Source: Burkholderiales bacterium | Lineage (GTDB): Bacteria; Pseudomonadota; Gammaproteobacteria; Burkholderiales; JAEUOS01 | Direction of reading: 5' to 3' | NCBI GenBank assembly: GCA_947456845.1 | Contig: CANGUJ010000186.1 | Span: 1-7,406, forward strand | Length of the DNA: 7,406 bases | Part shown: one piece after another, positions 1-6,008 of the stretch | Numbering within the stretch: position 1 is the stretch's first letter | How the letters are laid out: every line of letters starts with the position of its first letter | Program-made: the position numbers and the translations under genes | Notes under the pieces: model-generated | Seen by the model: only the letters and a program-made list of their open reading frames with translations | Told to the model about the DNA's origin: nothing | The model's database searches: none

Positions 1-192
1 GAGGCGGAGCGCAAGGCCCGCGAGGCCGCCGAGCTCAAGGCACGGGAGGACGCCGCCCGCGCCGCACGCGAAGCCGCCGAGCGCAAGGCCCGCGAGGAGG
101 CGGAGCGCAAGGCCCGCGAGGCCGCCGAACTCAAGGCACGGGAAATTGTCGCTCGCGCCGCCCGTGAAGCCGCCGAGCACAAGGCCCGCGAG
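1..192 (+). repeat. 96-bp tandem duplication encoding 32-residue (4 x 8) charged repeats
   Basis: Bases 1-96 and 97-192 are two consecutive copies. By hand count about 86 of 96 positions match. A third copy begins at 193 but matches only for about the first 17 bases before diverging. Each copy encodes four 8-residue units, for example EAERKARE, AAELKARE, DAARAARE and AAERKARE. The first 24-nt unit is identical between copies, and most differences fall in the third unit. Because the array touches the window edge, more copies may exist upstream. The repeat lies in frame within the coding region, so it changes protein length rather than breaking it. Confidence 0.9.
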
Positions 193-1887
193 GAGGCGGA
201 GCGCAAGGCGCGCGCCCATGCCGAGGCGCGCGAGCGCGGGCGCCTTGAGGAAGAAGCCAAGCGCCGCGCGATCGCGCAGCACCAGGCTCGTGAAGAAGCC
301 CGGCAAATCGGCGCAGGGGGAGAGACTCAGCAGCCGGAGGGGCAGCGACGCGCTGCCCGACAAGCCGAGGAAGAACGGCGCGCCGACGAGGAGGCCAGTC
401 GCTACACTGCCGCCCTGACGCCCCATCTGGAGGCCGCGTCAGCCGCGCCGGTTTTGACACCGATGGGCGCATTTTCCAACTTATACACGCTCGACCCGGC
501 GGGTTCGGCAGCGCTCCAGGCGGCGGCACCGCCGGCCACGCCAGCGCCCGCAGCGAGCGCGATGGATGCAGGCGAGCAAAGGTCCCGCAAGGAACTCGAG
601 CGCGAAGCGGCGGACAGGGCCAAGGAAGAAGCGCGGGCGCGCAAACAAGCCGAGAAAGAAGCCAAGCGGCTGGCAAATCGAGGCAATGCCGACGCGGGCA
701 GCCTGTTGCGCGTGGGCAAGCTCGTCGCTGCCGTCATGGTGCTGGTGTTGGGCAGCGCCGCAGCCTATGTTTTCAGCCTGTCGGCCGACAAGCCGGCAAT
801 CGAGAAGTTGCTCACCGCACGCTTCGGGGTGCCGGTCACCGTGGGCGACGCCACCTTTTCGGCCTTCCCCGCCGAATTGCGCATGAGCAACGTCATGCTG
901 GGCGACATCAAGCTACCCCGGGTGGTGGCCAGCAGCAGTTTGTCTAACCTGGCTTTGGGTGAGAAGGTCTGGCGCAATGTCGACGTAACCGGACTGGAAC
1001 TCGATGTCGCGCAGGTTGAACGCCTGGCCGCATGGGCCGCCATCGAGCCGGCCACGCGCACGCGGGCTTTTGCGCTGCAACGAATTCGCGCCGCCGCAGT
1101 GGCGATCAACGGCACACCCATCAATGTGCCAAAGTTCAATGCCACGCTTTTGCTCGCATCCAACGGTACCGTCAAACAGGCCTCCCTGACGCTACCCGAC
1201 GGCAAAGCCCAGGTATTGCTGTCGCCGGAGGAAAAAGGCTGGCTGGTGGACATCGAGGCGCGCGGCGTGGCTTGGCCGGTCGGTCCCAAGGTAGCTTGGG
1301 AAAGCCTGCGTTCAAAGGGCGTGGCCAATCGCGCCGGCATGAAACTGGACGAGTTCATTGTCACCCATGCGGGCGGCAATGCGCGCGGTACAGGTATGTT
1401 GGGCTGGGCCGATGGATGGAGGTTCACAGGCTCGGTCGAGGTCAACGGCATTGATGCCGATGGCATCTCCGGCATGCTGTACAGGGCATCGCCGGTAGCC
1501 GGTCCGGTCGAGGGCAAGTTTTCCGTCTCGATGGCGGCGCCGACGCTTGCGAGGCTGTTCGAGGCGCCGCAGGTGGAGGGCAACTTTGCGGTGTCGCGGG
1601 CGGTCTTGAAAACACTGGATTTCGCCCGCCTCTTGCAAGGCGCCAGCGCAGGCGGGCAGACCCGCCTGCCCGAGGTAACTGGCAGCCTGGCAGCCGGCAA
1701 CGGCCGCCTGCAACTGCGTCAATTGCGCGGGACTTCCGGAACGCTCAGCATCGCCGGTAACGTGGACATCACTCCGGAGGCGGCCTTGACCGGCAGCCTG
1801 ATCGTCGAACTGGGCACGGCGGGGTCGCGCGGGCGCACGGCGCTGCGCGTCGGCGGCTCGGTCGCGGAACCGCGCTTCGAGAAATAG
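1..1887 (+). CDS. Partial membrane protein: charged octad-repeat helix, one TM segment, AsmA-like C-terminal domain (5' end off window)
   Basis: The frame is open from the first base to the TAG at 1885-1887, giving 628 visible residues, so the true start is upstream. Visible residues 1-130 are almost only Ala, Glu, Arg and Lys, in 8-residue units of the type AERKARE, as expected for a long charged helix or coiled coil. A Pro/Ala-rich linker (about 140-185) and a second charged helix (about 190-228) follow. A single hydrophobic segment (about 240-262, containing LVAAVMVLVLG) should cross the inner membrane. The remaining roughly 365 residues resemble AsmA-family proteins: a short helix ending in TARFGVPVTVGDATFSAFP, then beta-rich repeats, ending GSLIVELGTAGSRGRTALR. 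By analogy with AsmA and TolA, the repeat helix would be cytoplasmic and the AsmA-like part periplasmic. AsmA-family proteins are linked to outer-membrane assembly or lipid transport, but a role here is inference. An internal ATG at 454 is not the start, because repeat coding continues far upstream of it. I do not recognise the specific gene. Confidence 0.85.
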   Translation, partial: EAERKAREAAELKAREDAARAAREAAERKAREEAERKAREAAELKAREIVARAAREAAEHKAREEAERKARAHAEARERGRLEEEAKRRAIAQHQAREEARQIGAGGETQQPEGQRRAARQAEEERRADEEASRYTAALTPHLEAASAAPVLTPMGAFSNLYTLDPAGSAALQAAAPPATPAPAASAMDAGEQRSRKELEREAADRAKEEARARKQAEKEAKRLANRGNADAGSLLRVGKLVAAVMVLVLGSAAAYVFSLSADKPAIEKLLTARFGVPVTVGDATFSAFPAELRMSNVMLGDIKLPRVVASSSLSNLALGEKVWRNVDVTGLELDVAQVERLAAWAAIEPATRTRAFALQRIRAAAVAINGTPINVPKFNATLLLASNGTVKQASLTLPDGKAQVLLSPEEKGWLVDIEARGVAWPVGPKVAWESLRSKGVANRAGMKLDEFIVTHAGGNARGTGMLGWADGWRFTGSVEVNGIDADGISGMLYRASPVAGPVEGKFSVSMAAPTLARLFEAPQVEGNFAVSRAVLKTLDFARLLQGASAGGQTRLPEVTGSLAAGNGRLQLRQLRGTSGTLSIAGNVDITPEAALTGSLIVELGTAGSRGRTALRVGGSVAEPRFEK

Positions 1888-2031
1888 CGGATCTTCGAGA
1901 CGCCGGCGCCAGCGCAATCGGAATCGGCTGCGCGGCGCAAATAAAAGGACGCCGGCCCCGCGAAGGGCCGACGGCCTTCCGTCAGTCTCTAGGCCTCCGG
2001 CGCACGGGCGGGCCCATGGCGGGAAGTGAGC
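1888..2031. other. Convergent intergenic region
   Basis: These 144 bases lie between the stop of the AsmA-like gene (+) and the stop of the solute-binding protein gene (-). The only structure I can support is the terminator at 1939-1978. No further gene is apparent here. Confidence 0.7.
1939..1978 (-). terminator. Rho-independent terminator for the solute-binding protein gene
   Basis: Read on the minus strand, the core stem is six G/C pairs (bases 1965-1970 with 1953-1958) around a 6-nt loop. It extends outward with one G-T wobble and one mismatch to the pairs AAGG/CCTT. TTTTATTT follows directly at 1946-1939. It starts 54 bases past the TAG of the binding-protein gene. On the plus strand the same stem is followed only by a weak CCTTCCGT tail, so it should mainly stop minus-strand transcription, with at best partial effect on the convergent AsmA-like gene. 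Confidence 0.8.
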
Positions 2032-3051
2032 CTAAAGCCGGCGCTCCGCTGAAGAAGGCAGGAACTGCGAATTGAAAATCCCGTCGGGGCTCACCTGGCT
2101 CTTGATACCAAAGGCGGCGACCACCCGGTCGATGGTGTTGTCGAAGCGCACTTTGTTGATGGCACCCAGGCCGTCCTTGCGCGCGATCGGCGTATCTACG
2201 AACTCGATGGCCATTTTCAGGCGCCTGAGCTCGGTAGCATCGGTGATCAGGGGGTCGCGTTGCTTGACGAAGGCGATCGCGGCGTCGGGATTGGCGATCA
2301 CGTCCTTGATAGCGCGGGTGATGGCGCGCAGGAACCCGCGCGCCGCAGCCGGGTTCTCGGCAAGGAACCTGGGGCTGGCGATGACCGCATTGCCGTACAG
2401 CTCGGCGCCGAAATCGTTGTACTTGAACATCAGGATGTCTTCTTCCTTGATGCCGCGCGCGGTCAGGCCGAGATAGCTGGTGAAGGTAAAGCCGGTGATC
2501 GCATCGACCTCGCCCCTCTGCAGCATGGTTTCGCGCAGAGGCGGGTCCATGGACTTCCATTGCACCTTGGCCAGGTCGATCTTGTTGGCGCGTGCGAGGA
2601 TGGGGAACGCCTTGCGGCCGGCGTCGAACACCGGGGCGCCGAGAGTCTTGCCGGCGAGATCGGCGGGCGACTTGATGCCGCTTTTCTTGAGCACAAGGAC
2701 CGCCGCCGGGGTCGATTCATAGACCATGTAGATCGCCTGCGGCTTGGTCGCCGCAGCGGGGTTGTTGCCGATAAACTCGATCAGGGCCGAGATATCGGCA
2801 AAGCCCATGTCATAGGCTCCGGTGGCCACCCGGGTCACCGCCGCGCCGGAACCGGAACCCGCGTCGATGGTGACATCCAGTTTCTCCTGCTTGAAGTAGC
2901 CCTTGGCTTGCGCGGCCAGAAACAGGGCAGAAGGGCCTTCGAAACGCCAATCCAGGGTGAACTTGATCTTGGTGTCCTGTGCCGCTACGGGCGCAACCAC
3001 ACCCGCAGCCAACAAACCGGCGGCGACAAACCGCAAGAACCTCTGTTTCAT
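2032..3051 (-). CDS. ABC-transporter solute-binding protein, NMT1/THI5-like (SsuA/ThiY superfamily)
   Basis: This 339-residue protein is probably exported to the periplasm, where it would bind a small ligand for an ABC importer. Residues 1-24 form a Sec signal peptide: basic MKQRFLR, a hydrophobic core, and a likely cut after PVAA. The mature protein opens with TLDWRFEGPSALFLAAQAKG (33-52). It has a Gly/Ser-rich ligand loop GSGSGA (65-70) and GAYDMGFAD (78-86), the pattern of NMT1/THI5-like binding proteins, which carry sulfonates, nitrate, thiamin precursors and similar compounds. The ligand cannot be told from sequence. I chose the ATG at 3051 because GGAG (3061-3058) sits 6 bases upstream. 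An in-frame ATG at 3057 abuts that GGAG and is a worse start, and the open frame further upstream looks non-coding. No permease or ATPase gene is nearby, so it may be an orphan binding protein or have distant partners. It is divergent from the response regulator. Confidence 0.9.
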   Translation of the reverse strand: MKQRFLRFVAAGLLAAGVVAPVAAQDTKIKFTLDWRFEGPSALFLAAQAKGYFKQEKLDVTIDAGSGSGAAVTRVATGAYDMGFADISALIEFIGNNPAAATKPQAIYMVYESTPAAVLVLKKSGIKSPADLAGKTLGAPVFDAGRKAFPILARANKIDLAKVQWKSMDPPLRETMLQRGEVDAITGFTFTSYLGLTARGIKEEDILMFKYNDFGAELYGNAVIASPRFLAENPAAARGFLRAITRAIKDVIANPDAAIAFVKQRDPLITDATELRRLKMAIEFVDTPIARKDGLGAINKVRFDNTIDRVVAAFGIKSQVSPDGIFNSQFLPSSAERRL

Positions 3052-3057
3052 AACCAT

Positions 3058-3061
3058 CTCC
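3058..3061 (-). promoter_or_regulatory. Ribosome binding site of the solute-binding protein gene
   Basis: GGAG on the minus strand lies 6 bases before the ATG at 3051 and directly touches the alternative ATG at 3057. The spacing therefore decides in favour of the 3051 start, which also gives a standard signal peptide. Confidence 0.75.
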
Positions 3062-3173
3062 GGTGAAAAGTGGGCGATCGACAATTTACGCGTCAAACAA
3101 GTGTACCAAAGCAACTCGTCGGCAGCGCTACCGGCCGCACTACGTCGCCGAGCCGGACGCGACACGGGCGGTT

Positions 3174-3202
3174 TTGAAAGAACGGCGAAAACAAGGTAAA
3201 TT
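3174..3202 (+). promoter_or_regulatory. Candidate sigma-70 promoter for the response regulator
   Basis: TTGAAA (3174-3179, five of six consensus bases) and TAAATT (3197-3202, four of six) are separated by 17 bases, the preferred spacing. They lie in an AT-rich patch of otherwise G/C-rich DNA. This would give a leader of roughly 140 nt before the ATG at 3350. Confidence 0.5.
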
Positions 3203-3349
3203 CCCGACAAATGCAATAATTTTTAACAAACTCCGCTTGTGCCGGCAGCGTCGGCGCTGATCGCGTTCCGCAGAAAGTGTGCCGGCGCCGGCCTCCGGGT
3301 AGCGAACACGTCTCTGCAGCAGCAGGCCCCCACAGGCGACCCTACGACC

Positions 3350-4042
3350 ATGCGCATCGCGATTCTTGAAGACGATCCCGAACAATCTGCGCTCATCGTT
3401 TCGCACCTGAGTGACGCCGGGCACGACTGCTACGCATTTGCAAGCGGCAAGACCCTCACCCACGCCGCCTCGCGCGAGAGCTACGACCTGTTCCTGCTCG
3501 ACTGGCAGGTGCCCGACCTGACGGGAGAGGAAGTCCTACGCTGGATCCGCTCACACGTGACCTCGCCCGTGCCGGTGATGTTCGTCACCAATCGCGACAC
3601 CGAGACCGATATCGTGGCCGCACTCTCGCAGGGTGCCGACGACTACATGAAAAAACCGGTCGGCCGCGCCGAGCTTCTGGCGCGCGTGAGCGCACTGTTG
3701 CGGCGCGCCTACCCGCAAAAGAGCGCCGATACGCTGGTATTCGCGCCCTATCAGTTTGACATCCGCAATCAGACGCTGGATGTCGGCGGCAAGCTGGTCG
3801 AACTGACCCAGAAGGAATTCGACCTCGCGCTGTTCCTGTTCCAGAATCTGGGGCGCCTGCTGTCGCGCGGCCATATCCTCGAGGCCGTCTGGGGACGGGC
3901 CATCGATGTGCCCTCGCGGACCATGGACACGCATGTTTCGCGCATCCGCACCAAGCTCAACCTGCGGCCGGAGAACGGCTTCAAGCTCACCCCCGTATAC
4001 AACTACGGATATCGCCTGGAGCAACTCAAGGCGAGCGAGTAA
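3350..4042 (+). CDS. Two-component response regulator, OmpR/PhoB family
   Basis: This 230-residue cytoplasmic transcription regulator has the normal length for its family. Residues 1-115 form the receiver domain: acidic pair D8/D9 in AILEDDP, phospho-acceptor D51 in LLDWQVPDLTG, T80 in MFVTNRD and K102 in DYMKKP, so all phosphorylation residues are present. Residues 125-226 form the winged-helix DNA-binding domain, with ELTQKEFDLALFLFQNLGR and a recognition-helix region SRTMDTHVSRIRTKL (189-203). I chose the ATG at 3350 because the receiver fold begins there (MRIAILEDD). The frame is open further upstream but that part does not resemble protein. The Shine-Dalgarno is weak, with only AGGCG about 12 bases upstream. 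The kinase gene follows after 95 bases on the same strand and is the likely partner. Target genes are unknown; the divergent binding-protein gene is a positional candidate. Confidence 0.93.
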   Translation: MRIAILEDDPEQSALIVSHLSDAGHDCYAFASGKTLTHAASRESYDLFLLDWQVPDLTGEEVLRWIRSHVTSPVPVMFVTNRDTETDIVAALSQGADDYMKKPVGRAELLARVSALLRRAYPQKSADTLVFAPYQFDIRNQTLDVGGKLVELTQKEFDLALFLFQNLGRLLSRGHILEAVWGRAIDVPSRTMDTHVSRIRTKLNLRPENGFKLTPVYNYGYRLEQLKASE

Positions 4043-4050
4043 CCCCCGAT

Positions 4051-4076
4051 CGGGCGCGCAATCATGTCGGCGCCCG
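4051..4076 (+). other. Stem-loop in the regulator-kinase intergenic gap
   Basis: CGGGCGC (4051-4057) and GCGCCCG (4070-4076) form a perfect 7-bp stem around a 12-base loop. It extends by a wobble and an A-T pair to 4049-4078. It starts 8 bases after the regulator stop codon. No T-run follows, so it is not a standard intrinsic terminator. It could reduce read-through or stabilise the regulator mRNA, giving unequal expression of the two genes. That function is inference. Confidence 0.5.
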
Positions 4077-4137
4077 GTAGCGCAAGTGCGAACGGGATCG
4101 ACGCGAACGGCAACCGCCTCGGCTCGGTAACAAAGCC

Positions 4138-5772
4138 ATGACGAGCGTGCAAAACGTCCACGGACTGGCCCGTTTGAAAGCGGCATTGCTGCCGGTGGCG
4201 CTCGCCTTGCTTTGCGCGCTGGTCTCGCTAGGTTCGATCAGTCTCATCGATTCGATCTTGTTCGCCGCGATGCCCGCATCCGATCTTGTGCAGGCGCCGG
4301 CGGGCGCGCAGGTGGCCTTCAACCTGGCGCCGCTGCTGTATGCGCTGGCGCACCTGGGCGGAAAGCCTCCGGATCACGCGCGCCGGATCACGCTACTCTT
4401 GGTGATTGCCTTGCCGTTGCTGTCGGCGATGATTCTCATGACCGGGCGTGTCATTGCGCCGATCGCCGGCATGACCTGCATCGCGCTGGCCCATGCCCTA
4501 TGGGGCGGGCGGAGAATCGCAGAGTCGGCGCGCCGTCTTGAAGACGCATTCCGCTGCCTCGCCGCCGAACCGTGCATGCTGCCGGATACGAGGGATACGC
4601 CGCCGGGCATGGCACTGGATGAGCGCCTGCTCGCGTCGGCGCAAGGCGCCGCCCGCCTGCGCGGCATGCAGCGTCTTGTCTGTGAAATCATCGAAAGCCT
4701 GCCGGACGCCGCGCTGGTCGTCGATGCGGCGGGCCGCGTTCTGTTCGGCAATCGGCATGCCGCCGCGCTTTTCAACGCCGCGCCTCCGGGTAAGTTGCGC
4801 GGACAAGCCATGCAAACCCTGCTCGACACCTTGTCGGCAGGCCTGCCGGACAGCCCCGCCCCCACATGGGAAGCGCTGCAAGCCCTGCCCGGCAAGGGTG
4901 CCGGGATTGGGCAGCCGGATACCCACCGGGCGCTCGAAGTCGCAAGCCGGGCCGGACGCAGCCATCTCGCGCGCTGTGCGGTCCTGGCAGCCCAGGATGG
5001 CTCCCCTGCGGGCTGGATCGTCATTTTCTCGGACATCGGGAAATTGCGCGCAGCCGAACAGGCACGCAACGAGATACTGACGTTCCTGTCGCACGACATG
5101 CGTTCGCCACAGAGTTCGATCCTTGCCCTGCTCGAACTGCACGCGCTCGATCCCGATGACAATCCCAAGGAGGACGTACACAGGCGCATCGAGCAATATG
5201 CCCGCCGCACCCTTTCCTTGTCGGAACAGTACCTGCAATTGGCGCGCGCCGAGGCCAAATCCCTTGAAACCGCTGTGGAAGACCTGGGCGCGATCGTCGA
5301 GCAGGCGATTGACGAAGCCTGGGCCGACGCTGCGCAAAAAGGGGTGCGCATCGAAATGCGCTGGGACGGCGAACCGCTGCCGGTGCGTGCGGATCGCCCA
5401 TTGCTTTCGCGCGCCGTCCTTAACCTGCTGGCAGACGCGGTGCTGCACAGCCCGGAAAACGGTGTCGTCACGGTCACGGTTGCCGGGCGACGCTTCGGCG
5501 GGATCGCTAAGCATGTGTGCGAAGTGGCGGGCCCGAGCGACGGCACCTCGCCTGAACGTCAAGCTGTCCCTTTCGAACCCGACCCGAGGCATGCCACGCC
5601 CGATACGCCGAACTCCCGCGCCGCCGGACTGCGCTTGGCTCTCGTGAAGATTGTCGTCGAGAAGCACGGCGGCACCATTGGAGTCGTCAGCGAGCCCGGC
5701 AAGGGCAGTACCTCTACCATCGTTCTCCCAGCGGGTTCAAAGGGACCTGACGGCGCGGTCGCTGCTATGTAA
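4138..5772 (+). CDS. Membrane sensor histidine kinase with degenerate ATP-binding domain
   Basis: This 544-residue protein is the probable partner of the response regulator. Residues 18-40, 58-75, 83-102 and 105-123 are hydrophobic and likely cross the inner membrane, with little periplasmic sequence between them. A PAS-like domain (about 180-305, containing SLPDAALVVDAAGRVLFGN) follows. The HisKA domain (about 306-370) carries the phospho-acceptor H319 in FLSHDMRSPQSS. The HATPase domain (about 385-535) is recognisable but altered. In the N box the second Asn is Asp (N429-L-L-A-D433). The G1-box Asp is missing (EVAGPSDG, 462-469). The G2 box reads GLRL instead of GLGL (R499). The later GKGSTSTIVLP and VEKHGG motifs remain. 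The frame is intact, so this is not an obvious pseudogene. The LWGGRRIAESARRLEDAF stretch after the last membrane segment resembles CHASE2-type kinases, but no CHASE2 domain is present. ATG 4138 is the only reasonable start, since an in-frame TAG lies at 4078-4080; its Shine-Dalgarno is weak. The ligand is unknown. Confidence 0.88.
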   Translation: MTSVQNVHGLARLKAALLPVALALLCALVSLGSISLIDSILFAAMPASDLVQAPAGAQVAFNLAPLLYALAHLGGKPPDHARRITLLLVIALPLLSAMILMTGRVIAPIAGMTCIALAHALWGGRRIAESARRLEDAFRCLAAEPCMLPDTRDTPPGMALDERLLASAQGAARLRGMQRLVCEIIESLPDAALVVDAAGRVLFGNRHAAALFNAAPPGKLRGQAMQTLLDTLSAGLPDSPAPTWEALQALPGKGAGIGQPDTHRALEVASRAGRSHLARCAVLAAQDGSPAGWIVIFSDIGKLRAAEQARNEILTFLSHDMRSPQSSILALLELHALDPDDNPKEDVHRRIEQYARRTLSLSEQYLQLARAEAKSLETAVEDLGAIVEQAIDEAWADAAQKGVRIEMRWDGEPLPVRADRPLLSRAVLNLLADAVLHSPENGVVTVTVAGRRFGGIAKHVCEVAGPSDGTSPERQAVPFEPDPRHATPDTPNSRAAGLRLALVKIVVEKHGGTIGVVSEPGKGSTSTIVLPAGSKGPDGAVAAM

Positions 5773-5817
5773 TGCGCAGCGCCCCGGATGCCCCGCCCGG
5801 CGATGTGTGTAATATAA

Positions 5818-5850
5818 AGTTGACACTATGGCGTTATTTTTAGTTGACAC
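5818..5850 (+). repeat. Direct repeat AGTTGACAC x2, 24 bp apart
   Basis: AGTTGACAC occurs at 5818-5826 and again at 5842-5850. Each contains a perfect TTGACA. GTCAA at 5866-5870 also makes an inverted pair with the TTGAC at 5844-5848, 17 bases apart. Either the repeats are two -35 elements or they are binding half-sites for a regulator of hemA. Confidence 0.7.
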
Positions 5851-5885
5851 GTCCATGGTTAAGCCGTCAAATACGCGTCTATAAT
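5844..5885 (+). promoter_or_regulatory. Likely hemA promoter region (sigma-70 type)
   Basis: A perfect TTGACA lies at 5844-5849 and a perfect TATAAT at 5880-5885, but they are 30 bases apart and cannot be one promoter. TTGACA pairs at 17 bp with TCAAAT (5867-5872, four of six). TATAAT would pair at 17 bp only with a poor -35 (GGTTAA, 5857-5862), so it would need an activator or an extended contact. Two overlapping start sites are plausible. The AT-rich context and the position before hemA support promoter function; the exact element is uncertain. Confidence 0.5.
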
Positions 5886-5938
5886 TCGCTCGAAGCCGTA
5901 GACACTACCGGACCATACCTGACCATACCGCACGCAGG

Positions 5939-5952
5939 GTGCCTGTGGGCAC
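5939..5952 (+). other. Small hairpin in the hemA leader
   Basis: GTGCC and GGCAC form a 5-bp stem with a TGTG loop, about 50-60 bases downstream of the TATAAT element. It could be part of a folded 5' leader; alone it is weak evidence. Confidence 0.3.
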
Positions 5953-5990
5953 GACAAGAAAGAGCCAGAACCGCCTCAGCAGCAGTGGAC

Positions 5991-6008
5991 CGGGCGCAGC
6001 GGCGCCCG
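5991..6008 (+). other. Strong hairpin 22 bases before hemA start codon
   Basis: CGGGCGC (5991-5997) and GCGCCCG (6002-6008) form a perfect 7-bp, all-G/C stem with an AGCG tetraloop. No T-run follows, so it is not an intrinsic terminator. It lies just upstream of a start codon with almost no Shine-Dalgarno (only AAAGA at 6024-6028, two bases from the ATG), so it may influence ribosome loading or mRNA stability. Confidence 0.55.

Larger units (their letters stand above)
3052..3349. other. Divergent control region between binding-protein gene and response regulator
   Basis: This region of about 300 bases holds the regulator promoter candidate at 3174-3202, a G/C-rich regulator leader with short hairpins (CAGCG/CGCTG at 3246-3259), and the Shine-Dalgarno of the minus-strand gene. 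For the minus strand I find only weak promoter-like hexamers (a TAAATT around 3083-3088 with a poor -35), so I do not call a promoter for it. The part near 3186-3240 is distinctly AT-richer than the neighbouring genes. I see no further gene here. Confidence 0.65.

Noticed and set aside
1..192. CRISPR array or non-coding satellite
   Set aside because: The repeat units are contiguous, without unique spacers, and keep the reading frame of the large gene.
765..1700. Long minus-strand open frame of 311 codons inside the AsmA-like gene
   Set aside because: It lies entirely antisense to a convincing coding region, has no recognisable domain, and such frames are expected in G/C-rich genes.
454..1887. 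ATG at 454 as the start of the AsmA-like gene
   Set aside because: The same frame is open and clearly protein-like (charged octad repeats) back to base 1, and no ribosome binding site stands out before 454.
2260..3066. Plus-strand open frame of 268 codons over the solute-binding protein gene
   Set aside because: The opposite strand encodes a recognisable family with signal peptide, ribosome binding site and terminator, while this frame has low-complexity G/D/R-rich translation without motifs.
3239..3349. N-terminal extension of the response regulator
   Set aside because: The receiver domain begins exactly at the ATG at 3350, the extension is not protein-like, and it covers leader DNA downstream of the candidate promoter.
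4064..4137. ATG at 4064 as an upstream start for the kinase
   Set aside because: It is out of frame with the kinase and lies in the loop of the intergenic hairpin. In the kinase frame a TAG at 4078-4080 limits any extension.
4374..5667. Two overlapping minus-strand open frames of about 390 codons inside the kinase gene
   Set aside because: The plus-strand frame has membrane, PAS, HisKA and HATPase features. The antisense frames show only composition-driven Arg/Ala/Ser-rich sequence.
5828..5884. 18-codon open frame before hemA as a possible leader peptide
   Set aside because: It overlaps the proposed -35 and -10 elements, lacks a ribosome binding site and would probably not be on the hemA transcript.
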